A stretch of 64,000 nt of DNA from positions 62,001 to 126,000 of the forward strand of contig JAJDDK010000005.1 of the NCBI GenBank assembly GCA_029260345.1. The letters are read 5' to 3'. Below, one piece after another: positions 25,271-33,619 of this stretch. Each line of letters starts with the position of its first letter. The stretch's first letter is position 1. Below the pieces are notes generated by a model. It ran no database searches. It saw nothing but the letters and a program-made list of their open reading frames with translations, and was not told where the DNA came from. Source of the DNA: Phycisphaerales bacterium (GTDB lineage: Bacteria; Planctomycetota; Phycisphaerae; Phycisphaerales; UBA1924). Position numbers and translations under genes: made by a program.

Positions 25271-26671
25271 TCAGGTTGCGCGCCCAGCCCTGATCAATTC
25301 CACGAGCGTCGCCACCGAAACACCGTCCGTCTGCTCACCCGATTCCAGATCTTTCAGAGCGCATGTTTCCGCGTTCTCAAGAATCGCCGCAAACCGCGCC
25401 CCCGTGTTCGCGGCTTCCTTCAGGAGCTTTCCGACATTTCGCGTCGTCTTGTACGTGTGCCGCGCGTGCAGACCGGCCTGGCGCAATCCCGCGACCACGC
25501 CGAGCAAAGCGTCTTCACTTGCGTCATCACCGGTCGAGATCACGAATACATCCGGACGCAGGCCGAGTTCATCCGCAAGCTGCTCGTCGCTCGGCATGAG
25601 GCCCTTGTCTTGCAGCACGTTTGCGAGAACAACGTCGCCCATGGCGAAGCCCACCGCAGGAGTAGGGGCGCCGCCGAAAAGTTCGACGAGTTTGTCGTAG
25701 CGCCCGCCGCCGGCGATAGCGCGCTCTTTGCCGCTGACTTCGTGAACTTCGAAGACCAAACCCGTGTAATAGTCAAGTCCACGAACAATCGCTGCATCGA
25801 GATTGCACCAGGCCGACATCTTCATTGAGTTCAGATTTGACAAGAGCGATTTCAATTCGCCAGCAGGATTAATCCATTTTGCTGAGTGAATTCTCGCTGG
25901 ATCTTTGCGACCAGTCTTGCGATAAATGAAGTCGGGATTATCTAGATCAAGCGGATGTTCCACAGCAGTGATGATAAATTCTGCCTCCTCAGGAGTGATG
26001 CCGAGTTCCTGCGCTTTTTCCCGACGCTCTTTAGCGGAAAGTTTCGGAAGGCAATCAATAAACGCGAGTCCATTCTTGTAGTCATTGAATGCACCTTCGC
26101 CGGCGGCGTCGAGAATCTGATTTGCAAGGCCACGATGACTAATTCGAATATTGATTTCATCACTTGAGCAACCACAACTTCGCAACATCTCCACACAACA
26201 AGCAATCACCTCAGCATCCTGCCGCGCCTTCGCCTCCTCGTCATCATCCGCGCTGCCCAGCAAATCAACATTCCACTGCAAAAACTCCCGCAGTCTCCCC
26301 CGCTGCGGCCGCTCCGCGCGGAAGTACGGCCCCACACTGAACCACTTCACCGGCTTGGGCAGGCTGGCCGCCTTCGCCGCGACCATGCGGGCCAGTGTGG
26401 GCGTGAATTCGGGGCGCAGGGCGAATCGCGTCTCCCCGCCGGCTCTCGTGAACGAAAACAGCTCCGAGAGGATCCCCTCGCCGCTCTTGACCGTATAGAG
26501 ATCAGCGTGCTCGAATCGCGGGCCGTCGATTTCCTCGAAGCCGTGGCGGACGGCGGTCTGCCGCCAGGCGTTTTCGATCCAGCGCCGCCGCAGCATTTCG
26601 GCGGGATAGAAATCTCGCGTGCCTCGCGGCGCCTGGAACACATGCTGTTTTCCGCTCGACGATCCGGCCAT
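25271..26671 (-). CDS. hisS: histidyl-tRNA synthetase
   Basis: 466 residues from ATG 26671 (MAGSSSGKQHVFQAPRGTRDFYP). Class II aminoacyl-tRNA synthetase: motif 1 region near FYPAEMLRRRWIENAW, motif 2 FRAERPQRGRLREFLQWNVD, His-specific motif LDYYTG, motif 3 around AVGFAMGDVVL, and a C-terminal anticodon-binding domain (about 365-460). The frame opens at ATG 26704; ATG 26671 is preferred because TACCCT lies exactly 6 nt before it, as in other genes here. The middle of the gene (about 25840-26180) is visibly less GC-rich than the flanks. Confidence 0.94.
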   Translation of the reverse strand: MAGSSSGKQHVFQAPRGTRDFYPAEMLRRRWIENAWRQTAVRHGFEEIDGPRFEHADLYTVKSGEGILSELFSFTRAGGETRFALRPEFTPTLARMVAAKAASLPKPVKWFSVGPYFRAERPQRGRLREFLQWNVDLLGSADDDEEAKARQDAEVIACCVEMLRSCGCSSDEINIRISHRGLANQILDAAGEGAFNDYKNGLAFIDCLPKLSAKERREKAQELGITPEEAEFIITAVEHPLDLDNPDFIYRKTGRKDPARIHSAKWINPAGELKSLLSNLNSMKMSAWCNLDAAIVRGLDYYTGLVFEVHEVSGKERAIAGGGRYDKLVELFGGAPTPAVGFAMGDVVLANVLQDKGLMPSDEQLADELGLRPDVFVISTGDDASEDALLGVVAGLRQAGLHARHTYKTTRNVGKLLKEAANTGARFAAILENAETCALKDLESGEQTDGVSVATLVELIRAGRAT

Positions 26672-26677
26672 GGGGCT

Positions 26678-26683
26678 AGGGTA
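26678..26683 (-). promoter_or_regulatory. -10-like hexamer TACCCT, 6 nt before the hisS ATG
   Basis: On the minus strand TACCCT, then AGCCCC, then ATG 26671. No Shine-Dalgarno sequence. Confidence 0.5.
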
Positions 26684-26776
26684 CATGGAATAAACCACTC
26701 TCATCAGGGAGTCTTGGCGCCGACGACTTCATCGTCCGTTCCACGGCGCCCGACACCCGAGTTTGGGGCACGCCGC

Positions 26777-28105
26777 ATGAAAACTTCAACCTCCGCCATC
26801 ATCTCGATCGCCGTCATTGTTGGCCTCGGCACGACGGTCTTCACGGTCGCGACGACGGAGCCGGCGAAGGTTGATGTGGTCGATAATCTCACCACCGCAA
26901 CCGCCGGCGTTGTGGAGCGCCCCAACCTCATCGACTCCTGGTCGCGCGTGGCGCGCCTCCTCATCAGCCGCGAAGAGCCGCTGGCGATGGTGGTTGATCA
27001 GTGGCTCGGCGACTTTGGCGATGAACGCGCGGCCACCTACGGCGCTGAAGCCATGATCTGGTACGCCATCAGCAACGATCTGGCCCGGCGCGATGACCGC
27101 TTCGTGCGTGATTACACCATCCCCGCCGCCGTCGCCGCTCGAAAGAAGTCCATTGATTTATTGCTGAAGCATTCGCAGACGTCGCCCGACGACATGCAGT
27201 ACTGGCACTGGAACAGTCTCGCGTGGGCATGGGTGCGCAGCGGGCAATACCGCTCGGCGCGCGGCGCCCTTGAACGAACCGAAGCCGCGCTCCGCGCATT
27301 GCCCGCCGACTACCCGTCCATCGACATCGCAACAGCGCTGGAACGCCTCGCCAGTTGCTGGGGCCCAAACGGCCTCGGCGACACAGAAGGGCAGATCGCG
27401 GCATTGCGAATCGGTGAAGCGCTTTTTCTGAAGCACGGCGAACGCTGGCCCGCACGCCCCCAGCGCATGCCCACCAATGTTCTGTCGCTTGCTTTGGCGA
27501 TTGGCGCCTCCGGCGACCCCGATGCAGAGGCGGAGCTTTTTGATCGCACCGTCGATCGCTACGAATCCGAAATGCCTACCGAAGACCGCCGGGCGGCATG
27601 GTTCACCGTCGTCAATGTCTACGACCGAGGCTTGATGACCGAGCCGGACCTCTCGAGAGTCGAGCCGTGGACGCACGCGCTCGAAATGCTCTCCGCCGAA
27701 ATCGAAGAGCACGGCCAGCGCGGCGACATGAATTGGAATCGCATCGGCTGGAGCTATTGGCACGCCCAGGCAAAGGACGACGCCCGAGCCGCATGGGCCA
27801 AATGGCTCGAATTTCAGGAAGCTTCCTTCGCCGAGAGTCAGTCCGCGGGCGGCTACTACAACATCGCCTGCGGCCGCTCGCTCACCGGCGATCACGACGG
27901 CGCCATCAAAGCCCTCGCCAAGGCCATCGAACTTGGTTGGTGGGACCGCGAGGACACCCAGCGTGATCGGGATTTTGCCTTCCTCGCCGATGATGAGCGT
28001 TTCCACGCCTTGCTCGCCGAGATGACCAAGCGCCACGAGGAGCAATACCGCGAGTTTCAGGAATCGATCCCGCGCAACTCATTGCGGCCGCCTATCGGGA
28101 ACTGA
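26777..28105 (+). CDS. exported/membrane-anchored TPR-like protein
   Basis: 442 residues. An N-terminal hydrophobic segment (about 6-25) is followed by a helical protein with TPR-like pairs: SLAWAWVRSGQYRSARGALE, and near the C-terminus YYNIACGRSLTGDHDGAIKALAKAIELGWW, the typical last-TPR pattern in which a shortfall of residues is followed by a capping helix. Probably an envelope scaffold. Start ATG 26777 is taken because it begins the hydrophobic segment; the frame is open upstream. It precedes nuoG but a new promoter-like hexamer separates them. Confidence 0.75.
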   Translation: MKTSTSAIISIAVIVGLGTTVFTVATTEPAKVDVVDNLTTATAGVVERPNLIDSWSRVARLLISREEPLAMVVDQWLGDFGDERAATYGAEAMIWYAISNDLARRDDRFVRDYTIPAAVAARKKSIDLLLKHSQTSPDDMQYWHWNSLAWAWVRSGQYRSARGALERTEAALRALPADYPSIDIATALERLASCWGPNGLGDTEGQIAALRIGEALFLKHGERWPARPQRMPTNVLSLALAIGASGDPDAEAELFDRTVDRYESEMPTEDRRAAWFTVVNVYDRGLMTEPDLSRVEPWTHALEMLSAEIEEHGQRGDMNWNRIGWSYWHAQAKDDARAAWAKWLEFQEASFAESQSAGGYYNIACGRSLTGDHDGAIKALAKAIELGWWDREDTQRDRDFAFLADDERFHALLAEMTKRHEEQYREFQESIPRNSLRPPIGN

Positions 28106-28147
28106 TTCCGCCGGACTCGCCAACAGGGCATCGCGGCGCCCTCCTGC

Positions 28148-28153
28148 TAGGAT
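28148..28153 (+). promoter_or_regulatory. -10-like hexamer TAGGAT, 9 nt before the nuoG ATG
   Basis: TAGGAT, nine nt, ATG 28163; no purine-rich ribosome site lies between them. Confidence 0.45.
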
Positions 28154-28162
28154 TGGCCCGCC

Positions 28163-30139
28163 ATGCCGAAGATCACGATTAACGGACAGCCCTGCGATTT
28201 CACCCCCGGTCAGACCGTCCTTCAGGTCGCGTCCGCCAATGGAATCGAAATCCCGCATTACTGCTTCCACGAGGGGCTCTCGATCGTCGCCTCCTGCCGC
28301 ATTTGTCTGGCGGAAGTCTGGGCGCCGAACCCCCGCAACGACAACAAACTCGAGCCGATTCCCAAGCTCCTGCCCACGTGCCAGATCACGGCTCAGGACG
28401 GCCAGGCGATCTACACCGACTCCCCGCGCGCCCTCGCCAACAAGAAGGCCGTGATGGAGTACCTCCTCGTCAATCACCCGCTTGATTGCCCGGTGTGCGA
28501 TCAGGCCGGTGAATGCACGCTTCAGGACTATTCATTCGAGCATGGTCGCGGCGTGTCGCGCTTCGAAGAACAAAAGATCAAGCAGCCCAAAAAGGACGTC
28601 GGTCCCAACGTCCTGCTCTATTCCGACCGCTGCATCATGTGCACACGCTGCGTGCGCTTCACGCGCGAAGTCTCCGGCACAAACGAACTCATCGTCGACG
28701 GTCGCGGCAATCAGGAACAGATCGACGTCTTCCCCGGCAAAGCGCTGGACAACCCGCTGGCGTCAAACGTGATTGACCTGTGCCCAGTCGGCGCGCTGCT
28801 CGATAAAGATTTCTTGTTCCAGAAGCGCGTGTGGGACCTCACCAGCACGCCCAGCATCGATGGCCTCACTTCCAGTGGCGACAACCTCTGGATCGATCAC
28901 GCCGACGGGCAGATCTATCGCGTGCGCCCACGAGCGAACCTCGAAGTCAACAACTGGTGGATCACCGACGAAGTGCGCTACGGCTGGAAGCACGTGCATT
29001 CCGAAGATCGCCTGACGACGCCGATGCGCCGCCAGCACGGCGCGCTGGTGGACACCGAATGGCCCCGCGCTGTGCGCGACACTGTCAGTGGTGTGCAGAA
29101 AGCGCTCGAAGGCGGCAAGCGCCTCGCGATGCTCGTCTCGCCGATGCTCACCTGCGAAGAAGCATTCCTTCTGAGCGACACCGCACGCGCCTTTGATGAA
29201 AAAGCCATCTTCGGCGTCGGCCCGATTCCGATTCGCGGCGAGGATCAAGTCTTCCCGCCCGACGCCGCCAAGGATCACATCCAAAGCCCTCGCGCGCCGA
29301 AGACCATGGGCGAGCCGCGCCCGTTTGTGCTCCGCGCCGAAAAATGCCCGAACAGTCGCGGCGTGAAGCGCGTGCTCGACGGACTGAACAGCGGCGGAAC
29401 CGGCGTCTCGCCCGTCGCAGACTTCGACGCCTTCGTCGCCCGCCTCAAGCGAGACGACATCGGCGCCGTGATCCTCACCGGCAATTACCCAAGCGCCTGG
29501 GCGACTGATGCGCTGCGCGAAGCGCTCAAACGCGAAGGTCTTTTCGTCGTGCTGCTCGACACGCTGAATTCCAGCCTTGTTGAGTTCTCCGACATCGTCA
29601 TGCCGTCGAGCACATGGGCGGAGAAAGCCGGCACGTTTGAAAACGCCGATGGCCGCTTGCAGGCATTTGAGCCCGCGATTCGCCCGATTGACTTCACGAA
29701 GCCCGAAGGTCAGATCGCGATTGACCTGTCCGTGACACTGCGCACCGGCAGCGCTGAGAACGCCGCGCCGCTGACGGCGCTGCCGTGGGACAGCGCGCCG
29801 AACAATGATTATTCCGGCTCGCCGCGCAACATCACGGCGCAGCCGGCGATGATGAATGGTGACGGCGAACACGGTGACGGTGGGACGGGCGTCTCGCCCG
29901 TCGAAAGCGCCCGCGAAGTCGGCGGCGCCATGCCCGGCGACTTCCCACGCCCAGACGTCGCCGTCCCCGTCGCACACCCGGCAGTCCCACCCCGCACGAT
30001 GCGGCAAATTTACCGAGCCGCGCAGGTGCGTAGAGACATGGCCGTCACGCACGATTCACTGAAGCTATTCACCACGCACGTGTATCAGCCGCCCGCATCG
30101 CAAACGCGCTCGGCGGATATGCAGGTCGTCGAACTCTGA
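28163..30139 (+). CDS. nuoG: NADH-quinone oxidoreductase subunit G
   Basis: 658 residues; the Fe-S subunit of complex I's NADH arm. [2Fe-2S] ligands C34, C45, C48, C73; the His-Cys3 [4Fe-4S] site H105, C109, C112, C118; and a second [4Fe-4S] with C157, C160, C163 and C207 in IDLCPVGAL. A molybdopterin-oxidoreductase-like region follows, without obvious cofactor residues. Two in-frame repeat insertions read GGTGVSPV (about 411-418 and 572-579). The C-terminus (from about 560) is low in complexity. No other nuo gene is in the window. The gene ends 37 nt from the converging P-type ATPase gene. Confidence 0.92.
   Translation: MPKITINGQPCDFTPGQTVLQVASANGIEIPHYCFHEGLSIVASCRICLAEVWAPNPRNDNKLEPIPKLLPTCQITAQDGQAIYTDSPRALANKKAVMEYLLVNHPLDCPVCDQAGECTLQDYSFEHGRGVSRFEEQKIKQPKKDVGPNVLLYSDRCIMCTRCVRFTREVSGTNELIVDGRGNQEQIDVFPGKALDNPLASNVIDLCPVGALLDKDFLFQKRVWDLTSTPSIDGLTSSGDNLWIDHADGQIYRVRPRANLEVNNWWITDEVRYGWKHVHSEDRLTTPMRRQHGALVDTEWPRAVRDTVSGVQKALEGGKRLAMLVSPMLTCEEAFLLSDTARAFDEKAIFGVGPIPIRGEDQVFPPDAAKDHIQSPRAPKTMGEPRPFVLRAEKCPNSRGVKRVLDGLNSGGTGVSPVADFDAFVARLKRDDIGAVILTGNYPSAWATDALREALKREGLFVVLLDTLNSSLVEFSDIVMPSSTWAEKAGTFENADGRLQAFEPAIRPIDFTKPEGQIAIDLSVTLRTGSAENAAPLTALPWDSAPNNDYSGSPRNITAQPAMMNGDGEHGDGGTGVSPVESAREVGGAMPGDFPRPDVAVPVAHPAVPPRTMRQIYRAAQVRRDMAVTHDSLKLFTTHVYQPPASQTRSADMQVVEL
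29398..29416. repeat. palindromic repeat inside nuoG, copy 1
   Basis: AACCGGCGTCTCGCCCGTC; imperfect palindrome read in frame as part of GGTGVSPV. Less perfect than copy 2, so probably older. Confidence 0.7.
29884..29902. repeat. palindromic repeat inside nuoG, copy 2
   Basis: GACGGGC-GTCTC-GCCCGTC, a perfect 7-bp stem, in the same reading frame as copy 1 and again giving GGTGVSPV. Confidence 0.75.
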
Positions 30140-30176
30140 TCCGAGTCGCGACCGTCAGGGAGCGGCGTAGGTCAAA

Positions 30177-32153
30177 TCACCTCACCGCCGGCGGCCCCGC
30201 ATACGCCAAAATCCGCAAACTGTTCGCCACGACGATCAGCGTCGAACCCTCATGCCCGATCACACCGACGCCCATGGGGATCCAGCCGATCAGCGCAAAC
30301 ACCGCAAGCGTGGTGATCACCAGCAGCGCGAAGATCAGGTTCTGATACATCACAAAACGGATTCGCCGCGCGAGGCGGATGGACCACGGCGCGACGCGCA
30401 AGTCATCGTGCAGAATCACCACATCCGCCGTCTCCAGCGCGGCGTCGGCGCCGATGCCGCCCATCGCCAGGCCGATGTCCGCGGTCGCCAGCGCCGGCGC
30501 ATCATTCACGCCGTCGCCGATCACCGCGAGACGCCCGTGCCGCGCTGAACTTTCGCGCAGTTTGCGGATCCATTCGACCTTCTGTTCCGGTAGCAACTCC
30601 GCGTGAAACTCGGTGATGCCAAGTTCCTTCGCGACTTTCTCCGCGACGAGGCGACTGTCGCCGGTGAGCATCACGATGGATTCAACGCCGGATGCATGCA
30701 GATCGTCCACGAAATGCTCCGCACCCGGTCGCGGCGTATCCGCCAGCGCAAACACCACCGCTTCGCCGCCATAAGCAAACACGGCCGTGATGCCGCCTTG
30801 CTCGCGCACGCGCTGCACTTCGCCTTCGATGCGCCCGCGCATGTTCTCATTGACGCGCGGCGCCACATACTCCACCGTGCCGATGTGCGCCTCTTCGCCC
30901 TTCCACTTCGCGCGAATGCCTTTGCCGGAGACCATTTCAAAGTCGTCGAGGGCGGCGGGTTTGACGCCGCGCGTGTGCAGGAACTTGGAAATCGCGGTGG
31001 CGATTGGGTGTGTGGAGCGTTCTTCAATCGCGAGCACAATCGGGAGCATCGCTTCGATGTCAGCGCCGTCGGAGGTTTCAAACCCGGTGACGGCAATCTG
31101 CCCGGTTGTAAGTGTGCCGGTCTTATCCACGACGACGTGCTTCACGCCAGCGAGTCGTTCCAGCGCATCGCCGCCTTTGACGAGCAGCCCGCCGCGGGCG
31201 GCGCGGTTGAGGCCGCAAAGCGTTGCGGTGGGGGTGGCGATGACGAGCGCGCACGGGCTGGCGACGATCAGCAGTGTGATCGCGCGGTACGCGGCGTCCG
31301 TGAACGTCATCTCATGGCCGGTGAAACGCTCGTGAAAAAACGTGAAATAGATGAGCGTGAGAATCGCAAAAGCGAAGACGCTCAGTGTGTACGGCGTGCT
31401 GAAGTGATCGATCACGCGCTGGATGGGCTGGCGCTGGCCCTGCGCTTCGATCACGAGATCGAGGATGCGCTGCAGGCTGGATTCGCGCATCGGGCGCGCC
31501 ACTTCGATTTCGAGGGCGCCGTTTTCGTTGAGCGTTCCGGCATAGACCTGATCGCCGGGGTCCACCGGGCGCGGCAGCGATTCGCCGGTCAGTGTGCTTT
31601 GATCGACGGTGCTGACGCCATTGGTGATGACGCCGTCGGTGGGGATGGTTTCGCCCGGACGCACGAGGATGACGTCACCGGCGATGAGTTCCTCTGGCGC
31701 GATGGGGATCCACGTGCCGTTGACGCGCTTCAGCGCTTCGTTGGGCATGAGTTTGCTGAGGCGCTCGACGGCGTCCTTGGCTTTGGCGAGGGCGCGGTGT
31801 TCGAGGGCGCCAGCAAGTGTGAACATGAAGAGGAGCAGGGCGCCTTCGCCGGGATGCCCAATCAGAGCCGCGAGCCCGGCGCCGACGACCATGAGAACGT
31901 CGATATTGGGTTCGAGTTCGGCGATGGATTCAATCGCGGCTTTCACGCCGTGAATGGCGCCGAGCAGCAGGCTCAGCCACACCAGCGCATGCCCAACGTC
32001 ATGAAACCCCTGCGCCCAGCGGCCGAGGGAGTCATCAACGAGTTGTTGCAGGGAAAACCCGACCAGCAGCGACACACCGGTGGCGAGCGCGATGGGCAAT
32101 TGCCATTCATCACTGAAGAGTTTGGCCGCGAGCGTGCGGGCGGGGGAGGTCAT
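30177..32153 (-). CDS. P1B-4-type heavy-metal ATPase (Co/Fe/Ni/Zn efflux class)
   Basis: 658 residues, no N-terminal metal-binding domain. TGES actuator motif (about 189-192), membrane metal site S-P-C at 299-301 (IVASPCALVIATP), phosphorylation D343 in DKTGTLTT, HP locus STHPIA, GDGVNDAPAL hinge, and the last-but-one helix H634-E-G-S-T. SPC together with HEG(S/G)T is the P1B-4 signature (CoaT/CtpD type), whose members export Co2+, Fe2+ or related ions. No metal sensor gene adjoins it. A TACCCT hexamer lies 8 nt before ATG 32153. It is downstream of three paralogous genes on the same strand. Confidence 0.9.
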   Translation of the reverse strand: MTSPARTLAAKLFSDEWQLPIALATGVSLLVGFSLQQLVDDSLGRWAQGFHDVGHALVWLSLLLGAIHGVKAAIESIAELEPNIDVLMVVGAGLAALIGHPGEGALLLFMFTLAGALEHRALAKAKDAVERLSKLMPNEALKRVNGTWIPIAPEELIAGDVILVRPGETIPTDGVITNGVSTVDQSTLTGESLPRPVDPGDQVYAGTLNENGALEIEVARPMRESSLQRILDLVIEAQGQRQPIQRVIDHFSTPYTLSVFAFAILTLIYFTFFHERFTGHEMTFTDAAYRAITLLIVASPCALVIATPTATLCGLNRAARGGLLVKGGDALERLAGVKHVVVDKTGTLTTGQIAVTGFETSDGADIEAMLPIVLAIEERSTHPIATAISKFLHTRGVKPAALDDFEMVSGKGIRAKWKGEEAHIGTVEYVAPRVNENMRGRIEGEVQRVREQGGITAVFAYGGEAVVFALADTPRPGAEHFVDDLHASGVESIVMLTGDSRLVAEKVAKELGITEFHAELLPEQKVEWIRKLRESSARHGRLAVIGDGVNDAPALATADIGLAMGGIGADAALETADVVILHDDLRVAPWSIRLARRIRFVMYQNLIFALLVITTLAVFALIGWIPMGVGVIGHEGSTLIVVANSLRILAYAGPPAVR

Positions 32154-32161
32154 GGGGTGAC

Positions 32162-32167
32162 AGGGTA
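32162..32167 (-). promoter_or_regulatory. -10-like hexamer TACCCT, 8 nt before the metal ATPase ATG
   Basis: Minus strand: TACCCT, eight nt, ATG 32153. Confidence 0.4.
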
Positions 32168-32195
32168 CGAAAAGCGCTTCGACTGTGGCGGAAAG

Positions 32196-33581
32196 TCAAT
32201 ACGGAGATTGCAACAATGGGCCTCTTGGAGCATTTGCAACGTCATGATTGCCGTATCGCGTTGACCACGGTATACGCAACTCATACGCCCGGCCAGAAGA
32301 GTCGTCAGGCGCAAGTATGTATTCAAAGGGATCTCCGGAAACGGAATCAATCGCATCATCGTTATCCATCGCATCTGTGAGTGCATTCGGCCAAACCCCA
32401 TGTTCTTGCTGATAGATCTCCAACAAGAGCATCGCCCGCACTGCAAGAATTTGAGATGTGGCTGACAAGTAAAATTTCCGTGATCCTTCCGCCGAATACA
32501 TCGAAATTGTTGAGAACAATGGATGGCGCAGCAAAGGTTCCTGCTCCAGACGGCGCTCCAATAGGTTGTGCACTGATTGAGATTGCACGTTACGTAAATG
32601 GACGATCCGAGCGTCTGCTTGACGCTGCGCCGCACGTCGACCTGGAGACCACGGACGAAGAATCGCGCTGGCGCTTGATCTTGTAAGTGAGTTCAGCTCC
32701 CATATTGAACTGTCGTACACTGTGATCAGTGGAAGACCTGCCCGTGTGTGACCCCATTGAATGACATCGACCAGTTCGATCGAATGAGCCGAGATTGCAC
32801 GGCCAAATGCCTGCTCAACATCGAACTCTGTTTGCTCAAGCATATTTTCGATGCTCTGACACACGTCAATAGGAATTTCATATTCGTTGACTACTTGAGC
32901 GAGTTCAATCAAGAACAGCAAAGCGAGGCCAATGGCGCGGTTATTGTCCTTCATCGTTGGCTGGTTCAAGTATTGTCGCGCTAATTGAAGTCCAAATTCC
33001 ACTCGCGCAATGACGTCATTCCAATCTGCCGCGTGTGCTGACGCACGGAGCTGCGCCCTATTTAATTCGGATAATAAAAATATATTGCCGGCGAACTCAT
33101 TCTCTGGATCACCCATCACCAGTAGTGTCGTTTGCCAATTTGAGCCAAATGGATAAACGCCAATGAACCGCGAATACGGAGCGGCGAAGCGGTCCATCAC
33201 GACAATTGACGCTGCCTTTTGCAATAAATGGCGATGTTCACCTAGCCACTGGACCAAATCAGATCGGTCCTTGTCCGTCCATTCACCGCGTGAAGCTTCG
33301 AACGAAGCAAGAACCACTCGCTTGCGTTCGTTCGGGCGCATCAGTAAATGCGATTCATCCAGTTCGTCGGCAAATAGCTCTGAATATGCATCCCACGCAT
33401 TCTCACCCTCAGGCTGCCCCTCGAGCGTGAGCGCATCGAGCTGCGCGATCGTATCAACCGTCGGGTGCGGCTTCGCGACAATCAACGCCCACGTGCGCCA
33501 GCAGCCGACCGCAAAAACAGCAGCGGCGACGGCGAAAATCACCAAGGCGTGTCGTGGCCAGTGGCGGATCCAGTTGAACAT
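32196..33581 (-). CDS. membrane-anchored paralogue C of a three-gene array, unknown function
   Basis: 461 residues starting MFNWIRHWPRHALVIFAVAA: short cytoplasmic tail, one membrane helix (about 11-28), then a mostly helical extracytoplasmic part. Shared with its two neighbours: the block IAQLDALTLEGQPEGENAWDAY near residue 46, a leucine/arginine-rich middle, and a C-terminal block LLLEIYQQEHGVWPNAL ... DSVSGDPFEYILAPDD...GRAYELRIPW. That end resembles a motif (Y-x-x-E-x-G-x-W/Y-P...DP-x-[ST]-G) found in many planctomycete envelope proteins. Base composition is AT-richer than the genome, notably 32700-33200. Function unknown. Confidence 0.78.
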   Translation of the reverse strand: MFNWIRHWPRHALVIFAVAAAVFAVGCWRTWALIVAKPHPTVDTIAQLDALTLEGQPEGENAWDAYSELFADELDESHLLMRPNERKRVVLASFEASRGEWTDKDRSDLVQWLGEHRHLLQKAASIVVMDRFAAPYSRFIGVYPFGSNWQTTLLVMGDPENEFAGNIFLLSELNRAQLRASAHAADWNDVIARVEFGLQLARQYLNQPTMKDNNRAIGLALLFLIELAQVVNEYEIPIDVCQSIENMLEQTEFDVEQAFGRAISAHSIELVDVIQWGHTRAGLPLITVYDSSIWELNSLTRSSASAILRPWSPGRRAAQRQADARIVHLRNVQSQSVHNLLERRLEQEPLLRHPLFSTISMYSAEGSRKFYLSATSQILAVRAMLLLEIYQQEHGVWPNALTDAMDNDDAIDSVSGDPFEYILAPDDSSGRAYELRIPWSTRYGNHDVANAPRGPLLQSPY

Positions 33582-33587
33582 GGAAAA

Positions 33588-33593
33588 ATCGTA
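33588..33593 (-). promoter_or_regulatory. -10-like hexamer TACGAT, exactly 6 nt before the ATG of paralogue C
   Basis: Minus strand TACGAT-TTTTCC-ATG 33581. The same spacing is seen in paralogues A and B. Confidence 0.6.
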
Positions 33594-33619
33594 ATGCAGT
33601 TCGGCGCGAGCCGCACGGA

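Noticed and set aside
28763-30052. 429-residue minus-strand frame opposite nuoG, including a GRDARPT peptide
   Set aside because: Antisense of nuoG; the GRDARPT string is simply the other strand of the palindromic repeat and is a known artefact type.
30603-32264. 553-residue plus-strand frame opposite the metal ATPase
   Set aside because: Antisense shadow; all P-type ATPase motifs are on the minus strand.
32150-32635. Frameshifted continuation of paralogue C
   Set aside because: The frame is cysteine-rich and unlike A or B; the normal frame of C already contains the conserved C-terminal block, so no frameshift is needed.
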